Of a stretch of 64,000 nucleotides of DNA, positions 16,125 to 23,852 are shown piece by piece. The stretch is taken from the NCBI RefSeq assembly GCF_028885415.1, contig NZ_CP118527.1, forward strand, positions 2,480,001 through 2,544,000. The letters run 5' to 3'. Every line of letters starts with the position of its first letter. Positions within the stretch are counted from its first letter, which is position 1. The position numbers and the translations under genes are program-made. This DNA comes from Streptomyces coeruleorubidus. Lineage in GTDB: Bacteria; Actinomycetota; Actinomycetes; Streptomycetales; Streptomycetaceae. Below the pieces are notes generated by a model that saw nothing but the letters and a program-made list of their open reading frames with translations, ran no database searches and was not told the DNA's origin.

Positions 16125-16715
16125 CTAGGTGCGGTCTTTTTCGAGCTCCCCGGCGTGCGCCCCCGGGGGCCGCTGGGGCGGCACGCGCGCGTCGGGGTGG
16201 GGCAGCGCGAGCCGTTGGGGGTGTGATGCGGTCTCGGTGTGCAGGGCGGGTCGCTCGGGGTGTGCGGCGGTCTCGGTGTGCTCCCGGACGAAGGCGCGCA
16301 GCCGGCGCACCTCCTGCTCCAGGGCGAGGTGGTGCTGGTGGGCGTCGTAGAGGTAGCGGACCTTGGTGCGCAGGGCCCAGGGGTCCACGGGTTTCATGAC
16401 GAGGTCGGCGACGCCGAGGCCGAAGGCGGCGGTGGTCAGTTCGTGGTCGGGGCCGAAGCCGGTGAGCAGGATGACCGGGATGTGCTGGGTCTGTTCCACG
16501 CGCCGCATGTAGCGCACGACTTCCAGTCCGCTGACGCCGGGCATGCGCACGTCGAGCAGGAGCAGGCCGACCTGGCCGCGCAGCACCTGCTTGAGCGCCT
16601 CGTCGCCGCTGGTGGCCCGGCCCAGCAGATAGCCCAGCGGGGCCAGGGCGCTCTCCAGTGCGTACAGCGTGTCCTCGTGATCGTCGACGATGAGGATCCT
16701 GGTTTCCGACGGCAT
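16125..16715 (-). CDS. Stand-alone response regulator receiver protein
   Basis: 196 aa. A CheY-like receiver covers about residues 5-125 with the acidic pair in LIVDDHEDTL, the phospho-Asp in LLLLDVRMPG and the Lys in LVMKPVDP. It is followed by a helical stretch (YDAHQHHLALEQEVRRLRAFVREH) and a His/Pro-rich tail with no known output domain. ATG at 16715 follows GGAGGGG. The tail region contains a 17-bp palindromic sequence (16169-16185) that also occurs inside an ADP-ribosylglycohydrolase gene at 46543-46559. Partner kinase not visible. Confidence 0.85.
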   Translation of the reverse strand: MPSETRILIVDDHEDTLYALESALAPLGYLLGRATSGDEALKQVLRGQVGLLLLDVRMPGVSGLEVVRYMRRVEQTQHIPVILLTGFGPDHELTTAAFGLGVADLVMKPVDPWALRTKVRYLYDAHQHHLALEQEVRRLRAFVREHTETAAHPERPALHTETASHPQRLALPHPDARVPPQRPPGAHAGELEKDRT

Positions 16716-16857
16716 GGCCCGACGCCCCTCCCTCGTGGAGGATCCAGAGTAAGTCCGGGACACTGACGCGCAGTGCTCGTCAGCTGACATGCTGTGCACA
16801 GCGCAGCATGCCTCGCGCGGGCCGTCGTGTCACTCCCCGGGGGGCGGTCGCGCGAGG

Positions 16858-17208
16858 TCAGTTGCCGCCGGGCGTCGAGCCGTTGAGCGCCTCGTCCGCG
16901 ATGCGCTCGTGGTGACGGATGACCTCGGCGACGATGAAGTTCAGGAACTTCTCCGCGAAGGCCGGGTCCAGTTTGGCGTTCTCGGCGAGGGCGCGCAGCC
17001 GGGCGATCTGGCGGGACTCGCGGGCCGGGTCGGCGGGCGGCAGCTGGTGCCGGGCCTTGAGGAGGCCGACCTGCTGGGTGCACTTGAAGCGCTCGGCGAG
17101 CATGTGGACGACGGCCGCGTCGATGTTGTCGATGCTGTCGCGCAGGCGGGCGAGTTCCTCACGGACGGCAGGGTCGACGTCACCGGTGCCGGTGTTGCTG
17201 GTGGTCAT
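16858..17208 (-). CDS. Chorismate mutase, AroQ type
   Basis: 116 aa all-helical AroQ-class enzyme converting chorismate to prephenate for Phe/Tyr synthesis. Visible elements are VREELARLRDSIDNIDAAVVHMLAERF (helix 1 with the catalytic Arg), KCTQQVGLLKARHQLPPADPARE and the C-terminal FLNFIVAEVIRHHERIA. It has no export signal, so it is the cytoplasmic form. It is preceded by the GNAT gene on the same strand with a 45-bp gap. Confidence 0.92.
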   Translation of the reverse strand: MTTSNTGTGDVDPAVREELARLRDSIDNIDAAVVHMLAERFKCTQQVGLLKARHQLPPADPARESRQIARLRALAENAKLDPAFAEKFLNFIVAEVIRHHERIADEALNGSTPGGN

Positions 17209-17253
17209 GGCAGGTCAGCCTAAGGGGCGCGCGCCCGGCGGCCGCGGGCCGTC

Positions 17254-17706
17254 TCACGACTCGGCGGTACCCAGCCGCTTGTGGAAGCAGACGTCCTCGT
17301 GTCCGCCGGGCACGCCCTCGATGCGCGCCCGTTCCCGGAAGCCGAGCCGCGGGTAGAAACCGGGCGCCTGGAAGCTGTACGTGGAGACGACCATGTCCGT
17401 GCAGCCGCGCCGGACGGCCTCTTCCTCCGCGGCGCGCATCAGCCGGCCGCCCCAGCCGGCGTGCCGCTGGTCCGCGCGCACCCAGAGAAGATCCACGGAG
17501 CACAGGGTGCCCCAGGTCCAGGCGGTGAGCCCGCCGATCAGCTCGCCGGCCTCGTCGGTGACGCGGACGGAGAGGGGCTCGGTGGTCACGCCGTCGGCGG
17601 CCGCGGTGTTGAAGGCGGTCAGCTCCTCGTCGAGCCGCTTGTCGAGTTCGTCGTCCTGGCCGCCCACCTGGAGCGAGGCGGCGACGGAGCGCTGTTCGCT
17701 GGTCAC
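17254..17706 (-). CDS. GNAT family N-acetyltransferase
   Basis: 150 aa. Acetyl-CoA-binding motif A is WVRADQRHAGWGGRLMRAAEEEAVRRGC, followed by the beta-strand DMVVSTYSFQAPGFYPRLGF typical of GNAT enzymes that modify small amines or protein N termini. Substrate unknown. It runs in the same direction as the chorismate mutase gene and diverges from the HExxH-protein gene. Confidence 0.85.
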   Translation of the reverse strand: MTSEQRSVAASLQVGGQDDELDKRLDEELTAFNTAAADGVTTEPLSVRVTDEAGELIGGLTAWTWGTLCSVDLLWVRADQRHAGWGGRLMRAAEEEAVRRGCTDMVVSTYSFQAPGFYPRLGFRERARIEGVPGGHEDVCFHKRLGTAES

Positions 17707-17828
17707 GGCCCGGATTCTGCCAGCGGCCCAAGGCGGCGACGACCGGTTTTAGCGGCGGCGGCACGGCCCCGTTGCCGTCACATTTCCGTACAGTGGAATC
17801 GGGTTCAGGGGCGTCTTGGGGGTGAGGC

Positions 17829-18716
17829 GTGGCGAACGACGGGCCGGTCGAGCACGGCTACCCGCATCTGGAGACGGTGCGGGCCGCCATCACGGCGCTG
17901 TACAAGCGACTGTCGTACGACACGATCCAGACGTTCGCGACCAGCGTGGTCCCCGCCGACGTGGCGTTCTGCGACACCGACGACCTGTATCTGGGGGCGC
18001 AGCGGGTGGCGCACGAGCTGGTGCGGCACTACCGGCTGCCGGACGCCCGGCTGATCGTGAGCTTCCGGGAGATGCGGCACGCGGCGAACGTCGAGCTCGC
18101 TGCCGGGCCCGAGTACTTCGTGGAGCTGAACGACCGGTTCCGTACACATCGGCGGGACATCGGGGCGGCCCTGGCGCACGAGGTGATGCATGTGTACCTG
18201 CACCGCCTCGACCTGTCCTTCCCGGGCGTGAGGGACAACGAGATCCTGACGGACACGGCGGCGACGTATCTGGGCGCGGGCTGGCTGCTGCTGGACGCGT
18301 ACCGGGAGGACCGGGCGTCGTCCCAGAAGCTGGGGTATCTCACGCCGGAGGAGTTCGGGTACGTGCTGGCCAAGCGGGCGCTGGTCTTCGGGGAGGACCC
18401 GTCGGTGTGGTTCACCAGTCCGCAGGCGTACACGGCGTACGTGAAGGGGATGGAGCTGGCCCGTCGCGATGAGCAGCAGCCGCCGTTGACCGCGGCGGGG
18501 TGGTCGGGGCGGCGGCGGTACGCGCGCGATCGGCGGCATGCGCCGGCCGGGCCGCCGCAGCCGGGTGTGCGGTACTCGTTCACTCCGGACGGGGGTGGGC
18601 GGTTGCGGGTGTCGTTTCCCTGCCCGACCTGTCATCAGCGGATCAGGGTGCCGGTGCGGGGGCGGGTTCGGGCGCGGTGTGCGTTGTGCCGGAGCGTGTT
18701 GGAGTGCGACACGTAA
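17829..18716 (+). CDS. Uncharacterised HExxH protein with C-terminal zinc ribbon
   Basis: 295 aa. The middle carries HEVMHVYLHRLDL (HExxH at about residue 120) followed by DNEILTDTAATYLGAGW, where an Asp or Glu could supply a third zinc ligand, so a gluzincin/minigluzincin-like metalloprotease fold is plausible. The C terminus has two Cys pairs, CPTC and CALC about 20 residues apart, a rubredoxin-type zinc ribbon. No signal peptide is present. The GTG start is preceded by a GGGGGTGAGG purine tract. I do not recognise a characterised family. Confidence 0.75.
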   Translation: MANDGPVEHGYPHLETVRAAITALYKRLSYDTIQTFATSVVPADVAFCDTDDLYLGAQRVAHELVRHYRLPDARLIVSFREMRHAANVELAAGPEYFVELNDRFRTHRRDIGAALAHEVMHVYLHRLDLSFPGVRDNEILTDTAATYLGAGWLLLDAYREDRASSQKLGYLTPEEFGYVLAKRALVFGEDPSVWFTSPQAYTAYVKGMELARRDEQQPPLTAAGWSGRRRYARDRRHAPAGPPQPGVRYSFTPDGGGRLRVSFPCPTCHQRIRVPVRGRVRARCALCRSVLECDT

Positions 18717-18742
18717 GACGTCTCCTGAGCTCCCCCGGGGGT

Positions 18743-18764
18743 GTCCGCACGGGACTTTGCGGAC
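18743..18764. terminator. Short hairpin between convergent genes
   Basis: A 7-bp stem (GTCCGCA/TGCGGAC) with an 8-nt loop lies between the HExxH gene stop and the convergent SDR stop. The loop and 3' arm contain GGGACTTTGCGG, the same core found in the inverted repeat at 13418-13549, so this may be a diverged copy of the same palindromic family serving as a terminator. Confidence 0.55.
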
Positions 18765-18769
18765 GCTCC

Positions 18770-19702
18770 CTAGAACCCCTGAGCGCCGTACACCGGCCCG
18801 GGCTCGCCCGCCTCCGCCAGCAGTTTCCGAGCCGCCTCCCCCGTCTCCGCCGGAGCCCACCGCTCGCCCTTGTCCACACTCGGGCCCGGGCGCCAGCCCT
18901 CCATCACCGTGATCCGGCCGCCCTCCGCCTCGAAGACCCGGCCCGTCACCCCCGTGCTCGCGGCCGAGCCGAGCCAGACGACCAGGGGGGAGACGTTCTC
19001 CGGGGCCATCGTGTCGAAGCCCGAGTCGGGTGCCGCCATGGTGTCGGCGAAGGTGCGCTCCGTCATGCGGGTCCGGGCGGCGGGGGCGATCGCGTTGACC
19101 TGGACGCCGTAGCGGCGCAGTTCGGCCGCCGCGACCAGGGTCAGGGCGAGGATCCCGGCCTTGGCGGCGCTGTAGTTGCCCTGGCCGACCGAGCCCAGCA
19201 GGCCCGCGCCGCTGCTGGTGTTGACGATCCGCGCCTCGGGCGGGCGGCCCGCCTTGGCCTCGGACCGCCAGTGTGCGGCGGCGTGCCGCAGGGGCAGGAA
19301 GTGGCCCTTGAGGTGGACGCGTACGACGGCGTCGAAGTCGTCCTCGTCGAGGTTGACCAGCATGCGGTCGCGCAGGAAGCCCGCGTTGTTGACGAGTGTG
19401 TCGAGCCTGCCGTACGTCTCCAGGGCCGTCCGGACGAGGGAGGCGGCGCCCTCGGTCGTGGCGATGTCGCCGCCGTGCGGCACCGCCTGGCCGCCCGCCG
19501 CGCGGATCTCCTCGGCGACGCGGGCGGCCGGGTTGCCGGGGCCGGGCGTCCCGCCGGCTCCGGCTGTGCCGTCGAGGCCGACGCCGAGGTCGTTGACGAC
19601 GAGCCGCGCGCCCTCGGCGGCGAACGCGAGGGCGTGGGCGCGGCCGAGCCCCCGCCCCGCGCCGGTGACGACGACGACCCGTCCGTCGCAGATTCCGCTC
19701 AT
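18770..19702 (-). CDS. Short-chain dehydrogenase/reductase of the steroid C/D-ring cluster (Rv3548c-like)
   Basis: 310 aa SDR. N-terminal NAD(P) motif VVVVTGAGRGLGRAHALAFA, structural NNAG (LVNNAGFLRD) and the catalytic Ser (NTSSGAGLLGS), Tyr and Lys (YSAAKAG). Its length and the extended C terminus (EGWRPGPSVDKGERW) resemble 17-beta-HSD4-type SDRs. By position it matches the mycobacterial KstR2-regulon gene Rv3548c; its exact substrate is not established there. AAGGAG precedes the ATG. It follows the next SDR gene by 15 bp in one operon. Confidence 0.85.
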   Translation of the reverse strand: MSGICDGRVVVVTGAGRGLGRAHALAFAAEGARLVVNDLGVGLDGTAGAGGTPGPGNPAARVAEEIRAAGGQAVPHGGDIATTEGAASLVRTALETYGRLDTLVNNAGFLRDRMLVNLDEDDFDAVVRVHLKGHFLPLRHAAAHWRSEAKAGRPPEARIVNTSSGAGLLGSVGQGNYSAAKAGILALTLVAAAELRRYGVQVNAIAPAARTRMTERTFADTMAAPDSGFDTMAPENVSPLVVWLGSAASTGVTGRVFEAEGGRITVMEGWRPGPSVDKGERWAPAETGEAARKLLAEAGEPGPVYGAQGF

Positions 19703-19717
19703 CTCAGGTCTCCTTGT

Positions 19718-20452
19718 TCACTTGTTCGCGGTCGAGGCGTCCAGGAACGCGGGGCGCTCCCCACCGCCGTGGACCAGCAGACTCGCTCCGCTGATGTAGG
19801 CGGCGGCGTCCGAGGCGAGGAAGACCGCGGCCCGGCCGACGTCGGACGGCTCGGCGAGGCGGCCGAGCGGGACGGTGCGGGCGACGGCGGCGACGCCGTC
19901 CTGGTCGCCGTAGTGGAGGTGGGACAGTTCGGTGCGGACCATGCCGACGACGAGGGTGTTGACCCGGATGTCGGGCGCCCACTCCACGGCCATCGAGCGG
20001 GCGAGGTTCTCCAGGCCCGCCTTGGCGGCGCCGTAGGCGGCGGTGCCCGGTGAGGGGCGGCCTCCGCTGACGCTGCCGATCATGACGATCGAGCCCCTGG
20101 CCCGCCGCAGGTGCTCGTACGCGGCGAGGGACATGGTCAGCGGAGCCACGAGGTTGAGCTCCACCACGCGCGCGTGCCGGTCGGCGCCGGCGTGGGTGAG
20201 CGGGCGGTGGGGGCTGCCGCCCGCGTTGTTGACGAGGACGTCCAGCCGGGGCAGCTCGCCGCACAGGCGCCGGACGGCCTCGGCGTCCCGGACGTCCAGC
20301 GGCGCGAACTCCGTTCCGGGCACCGGGACTTCCGGCGGGCGGCGGGCGCAGACCACGACCTCGGCACCCGCCCGTACGAAGGCACGCGCGATACCGGCAC
20401 CGACGCCCCGGGTCCCGCCCGTGACGACGGCGACCTTCCCGTCCAGCTCCAT
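19718..20452 (-). CDS. Short-chain dehydrogenase/reductase of the steroid C/D-ring cluster (Rv3549c-like)
   Basis: 244 aa SDR. Cofactor motif VVTGGTRGVGAGIARAFV, NNAG in LVNNAGGSPHRP, catalytic Ser in IGSVSGGRPSPGT and YGAAKAG for Tyr/Lys, then the FabG-like LASDAAAYISGASLLVHGG end. First gene of a leftward two-SDR operon, divergent from echA20 with a shared operator-like palindrome between them. Matches the place and length of Rv3549c in the M. tuberculosis KstR2 regulon. Confidence 0.85.
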   Translation of the reverse strand: MELDGKVAVVTGGTRGVGAGIARAFVRAGAEVVVCARRPPEVPVPGTEFAPLDVRDAEAVRRLCGELPRLDVLVNNAGGSPHRPLTHAGADRHARVVELNLVAPLTMSLAAYEHLRRARGSIVMIGSVSGGRPSPGTAAYGAAKAGLENLARSMAVEWAPDIRVNTLVVGMVRTELSHLHYGDQDGVAAVARTVPLGRLAEPSDVGRAAVFLASDAAAYISGASLLVHGGGERPAFLDASTANK

Positions 20453-20458
20453 TCGCTG

Positions 20459-20495
20459 CTACCTTCCACCTAACAAACGTTTGGTGGAAAGGTAG
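20459..20495. promoter_or_regulatory. KstR2-like operator in the SDR/echA20 divergent promoter
   Basis: The core TAACAAACGTTTGGTG (20471-20486) matches the KstR2 palindrome AnCAAGnnCTTGnT at most informative positions. It sits inside a longer imperfect dyad running from CTACCTT to AAGGTAG. The dyad fills most of the 54-bp gap between the two divergent start codons and covers the leftward gene's GGAAGG ribosome site. Confidence 0.75.
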
Positions 20496-20506
20496 CTGAT
20501 GCGGCC

Positions 20507-21250
20507 ATGGGTGTCTCCACCTCGTGCGTGGAAAAGGGCATAGCCGTCGTCACGGCCGACTTCCCGCCGGTGAACGCCCTGCCGGTGGCCGGCTGGTTCG
20601 CGCTGGCCGACGCGGTGCGCGCGGCCGGGCGCGACCCGGCGGTCCGGTGCGTGGTGCTGGCGGCCGAGGGGCGCGGGTTCAACGCGGGCGTGGACATCAA
20701 GGAGATACAGAAGGACGGCAACAGTGCGCTGATCGGCGCCAACCACGCCTGCGCGGAGGCCTTCGCCGCGGTGTACGACTGCGCGGTGCCGGTCGTGGCG
20801 GCGGTGCACGGCTTCTGCCTGGGCGGCGGCATCGGGCTGGTGGGCAACGCGGACGTGATCGTGGCGAGCGAGGACGCCGTCTTCGGCCTGCCCGAGCTGG
20901 ACCGTGGCGCACTGGGCGCGGCCACCCATCTGGCCCGGCTGGTCCCGCAGCACCTGATGCGCGCCCTGTACTACACCTCGCGCACGGCGACCGCGGCCGA
21001 GCTGCACGCGCACGGCTCGGTGTGGCGGGTGGTGCCGCCCGGGGAACTGCGAGCCGCCGCGCTGACGCTGGCCCGCGAGATCGCCGCCAAGGACGGGCAG
21101 CTGCTGCGCCTGGCCAAGGCCGCCCTCAACGGCATCGATCCGGTCGACGTGCGCCGCAGCTACCGCTTCGAGCAGGGCTTCACCTTCGAGGCGGGCCTCG
21201 GTGGGGTGGCCGACCGGGTGCGCGCGGGCTTCGGGAAGGAGGGCGCGTAG
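20507..21250 (+). CDS. echA20: Enoyl-CoA hydratase/isomerase family ring hydrolase, EchA20-like
   Basis: 247 aa crotonase, the same length as EchA20. The crotonase oxyanion-hole region is AEGRGFNAGVDIKEIQ and the second motif is VHGFCLGGGIGLVGNADVIVAS. EchA20 hydrolytically opens the steroid D ring in the bicyclic CoA thioester derived from HIP. It is the first gene of a rightward operon, followed immediately (TAG then GTG, no gap) by ipdA. The family call depends mainly on gene order, since crotonases are diverse. Confidence 0.85.
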   Translation: MGVSTSCVEKGIAVVTADFPPVNALPVAGWFALADAVRAAGRDPAVRCVVLAAEGRGFNAGVDIKEIQKDGNSALIGANHACAEAFAAVYDCAVPVVAAVHGFCLGGGIGLVGNADVIVASEDAVFGLPELDRGALGAATHLARLVPQHLMRALYYTSRTATAAELHAHGSVWRVVPPGELRAAALTLAREIAAKDGQLLRLAKAALNGIDPVDVRRSYRFEQGFTFEAGLGGVADRVRAGFGKEGA

Positions 21251-22087
21251 GTGAGTGACAAGACGATGACGGCCGACGAGGTCGTGTCCCGCCTGTCCAG
21301 CGGCATGACCCTCGGCATCGGCGGCTGGGGCTCGCGCCGCAAGCCGATGGCCCTGGTGAGAGCACTGCTCCGGTCCCGGATCACCGATCTCACGGTCGTC
21401 TCCTACGGCGGCCCGGACGTGGGCATGCTGGCCGCCGCCGGGCGGATCCGGAAACTGGTCACGGCCTTCGTCACCCTCGACTCGATCCCCCTGGAGCCGC
21501 ACTACCGCGCGGCCCGCGAGCGTGCTGCCTTCGCACTGACGGAGATCGACGAGGCGATGTTCATGTGGGGCCTGCACGCGGCGGCGAACCGGCTGCCGTT
21601 CCTGCCGGTGCGGGCCGGTATCGGCTCGGACGTGATGCGGGTCAACCCCGGTTTGCGGACGGTCACTTCACCGTACGGGGATGGGGAGACGTTCGTGGCG
21701 ATGCCCGCCCTGCGGCTCGACGCGGCCCTGGTGCACATGAACCGCGCCGACCGGCTGGGCAACGGGCAGTACCTGGGCCCGGACCCGTACTTCGACGACC
21801 TGTTCTGCGAGGCGGCGGACACGGCGTACGTCAGCTGCGAACGGATCGTCGACACGGCCGAGCTGACGAAGGCGGCACCGCCGCAGACCCTGCTGGTCAA
21901 GCGGCACACGGTGACCGGCGTCGTGGAGGCCCCGAACGGGGCGCACTTCACGTCCTGCGCGCCCGACTACGGCCGGGACGAGGCCTTCCAGAAGACGTAC
22001 GCGACGACCCCTTGGCCCGAGTTCGCGGCCCGGTTCCTCGCCGGGGACGAGCAGGCGTACCGGTCGGCCGTCGGGGAGGGGACATGA
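21251..22087 (+). CDS. ipdA: Steroid ring C hydrolase subunit IpdA (CoA-transferase-like)
   Basis: 278 aa, class I CoA-transferase alpha-subunit fold (DEVVSRLSSGMTLGIGGWGSRRKPMALVRALL). In mycobacteria and rhodococci IpdA with IpdB forms a hydrolase, not a transferase, that opens the last steroid ring (COCHEA-CoA). GTG start directly abuts the echA20 stop, with GAAGGAGGG upstream. The stop overlaps the ipdB start (ATGA), as expected for subunits made in equal amounts. Confidence 0.88.
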   Translation: MSDKTMTADEVVSRLSSGMTLGIGGWGSRRKPMALVRALLRSRITDLTVVSYGGPDVGMLAAAGRIRKLVTAFVTLDSIPLEPHYRAARERAAFALTEIDEAMFMWGLHAAANRLPFLPVRAGIGSDVMRVNPGLRTVTSPYGDGETFVAMPALRLDAALVHMNRADRLGNGQYLGPDPYFDDLFCEAADTAYVSCERIVDTAELTKAAPPQTLLVKRHTVTGVVEAPNGAHFTSCAPDYGRDEAFQKTYATTPWPEFAARFLAGDEQAYRSAVGEGT

Positions 22088-22803
22088 CGGGGGCCACCCG
22101 CGCGGAGTACTGCGTGATCGCGTGCGCCGAGGCCTGGCGGGGCGACGGCGAGGTGCTCGCGAGCCCCATGGGGCTGATCCCCTCCATCGGCGCCCGGCTC
22201 GCCCGGCTCACCTTCGCGCCTGACCTGCTGCTGACCGACGGCGAGGCGCTACTGGTCCGCCCGGACGGGACGACGGAGGGCTGGCTGCCGTACCGGCAGC
22301 ATCTGGCCCTGGTGACCGGAGGCCGGCGGCACGTGATGATGGGCGCGAGCCAGATCGACCGGTTCGGCAACCAGAACATCTCGTGCATCGGCGACTGGCA
22401 GCGGCCGAGGCGGCAGCTGCTCGGGGTGCGCGGCGCGCCGGTCAACACCCTCAACAATCCGACCAGTTACTGGATCCCGAGGCACTCCCGGCGGGTCTTC
22501 GTCGAGCGGGTCGACATGGTCTGCGGAGTCGGGTACGACCATGCGGCCGGGGCGCGTCACCACCGCATCCCGCGGGTCGTCTCCGATCTGGCTGTCTTCG
22601 ACTTCGCCACACCCGACCACTCGATGCGGCTGGCCTCGCTGCACCCGGGTGTCACGGTGGAGCAGGTCAGGGAGGCGACGGGCTTCGAGCTCGCCGTCCC
22701 GGACGAGGTGCCGCCGACCCGCGAGCCGACCGCGGAGGAGCTCCGGCTGATCCGCGAGGTCGTCGACCCGGCCGGCACGCGCGCGAGGGAGGTCGCCTCG
22801 TGA
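22084..22803 (+). CDS. ipdB: Steroid ring C hydrolase subunit IpdB (CoA-transferase-like)
   Basis: 239 aa CoA-transferase beta-subunit-like protein; YCVIACAEAWRGDGEVLASPMGLIPSIGARLARL is the family N terminus, with MMGASQIDRFGNQNIS as a strong motif. The catalytic Glu of true transferases is not evident in the usual SENG motif, consistent with the IpdAB hydrolase activity. Translationally coupled to ipdA and ipdC by overlapping stop/start codons. Confidence 0.88.
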   Translation: MTGATRAEYCVIACAEAWRGDGEVLASPMGLIPSIGARLARLTFAPDLLLTDGEALLVRPDGTTEGWLPYRQHLALVTGGRRHVMMGASQIDRFGNQNISCIGDWQRPRRQLLGVRGAPVNTLNNPTSYWIPRHSRRVFVERVDMVCGVGYDHAAGARHHRIPRVVSDLAVFDFATPDHSMRLASLHPGVTVEQVREATGFELAVPDEVPPTREPTAEELRLIREVVDPAGTRAREVAS

Positions 22804-23852
22804 TGGAGACGGCGCTGACCCGGCTGACCGGTGTCCGCCATCCCCTCGTGCAGACCGGGATGGGCTGGGTGGCGGGACCGCGCCTGGTCTCCGCCACGGC
22901 GAACGCGGGCGCTCTCGGCATCCTGGCCTCCGCGACGATGACGCTCGACCGGTTGCGCGCGGCCGTCCGGGAGGTCCGGGCCCGTACCGACGCGCCGTTC
23001 GGTGTGAACCTGCGCGCCGACGCGGCGGACGCCGGCGACCGGGTGCGGATCCTGATCGAGGAGGGCGTCCGGGTCGCCTCCTTCGCCCTGGCCCCCTCGC
23101 GGGAGCTGATCGGCGAGCTCAAGGAGGCCGGTGTGGTCGTCATGCCGACCGTGGGGGCGCGGCGGCACGCCGAGAAGGTCGCCGCGTGGGGCGCGGACGC
23201 GGTGGTCGTGCAGGGCGCGGAGGGTGGCGGGCACACCGGCGAGGTGGCCACGACGGTCCTGCTGCCGCAGGTGGTCGACGCCGTGGACATACCGGTCGTG
23301 GCGGCGGGCGGGTTCTTCGACGGGCGGGGGCTGGTCGCGGCGCTGGCCTACGGGGCTGCGGGCGTCGCCATGGGCACGCGGTTCCTGCTGACGTCGGACT
23401 CGACCGTGCCGGAGGCGGTGAAGGCGCGGTATCTGGCGGCGACGGTGCGGGACGTGACGGTCACCAGGGCGGTGGACGGGCTGCCGCACCGCATGCTGCG
23501 GACGGATCTGGTGGACGCGCTGGAGAACTCGGGCCGTGTGAAAGCCCTGTTCCATGCGACGCGCAGGGCGTCGCGCTTCCGGCGGCTCTCCGGCCTCACC
23601 TGGCGTGGCATGGTCCGCGACGGGCTCGCCCTGCGGCACGGCAAGGACCTGACCTGGAGCCAGGTCCTGCTCGCCGCGAACATCCCGATGCTGCTCAAGG
23701 CGTCCATGGTGGACGGTCGTACGGACCTGGGCGTGATGGCGTCCGGGCAGGTCGCCGGAGTGATCGACGACCTGCCCTCGTGCGCGGAGCTGGTGGAGCG
23801 GATCATGGCGGAGGCCGAGGAGACCCGTCGGCGTCTCACAGCCTCTCGATGA
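22803..23852 (+). CDS. ipdC: Nitronate monooxygenase-fold flavoprotein IpdC
   Basis: 349 aa TIM-barrel of the 2-nitropropane dioxygenase family: TGVRHPLVQTGMGWVAGPRLVSA, the FMN-phosphate region QGAEGGGHTGEV and VVAAGGFFDGRGLVAALAYGAAGVAMGTRF. In the HIP pathway IpdC is a flavin-dependent reductase acting on the bicyclic CoA thioester before ring opening. ATG overlaps the ipdB TGA; an in-frame GTG one codon earlier is an alternative. Its 3' end overlaps the convergent fadA6 stop by 17 bp. Confidence 0.87.
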   Translation: METALTRLTGVRHPLVQTGMGWVAGPRLVSATANAGALGILASATMTLDRLRAAVREVRARTDAPFGVNLRADAADAGDRVRILIEEGVRVASFALAPSRELIGELKEAGVVVMPTVGARRHAEKVAAWGADAVVVQGAEGGGHTGEVATTVLLPQVVDAVDIPVVAAGGFFDGRGLVAALAYGAAGVAMGTRFLLTSDSTVPEAVKARYLAATVRDVTVTRAVDGLPHRMLRTDLVDALENSGRVKALFHATRRASRFRRLSGLTWRGMVRDGLALRHGKDLTWSQVLLAANIPMLLKASMVDGRTDLGVMASGQVAGVIDDLPSCAELVERIMAEAEETRRRLTASR

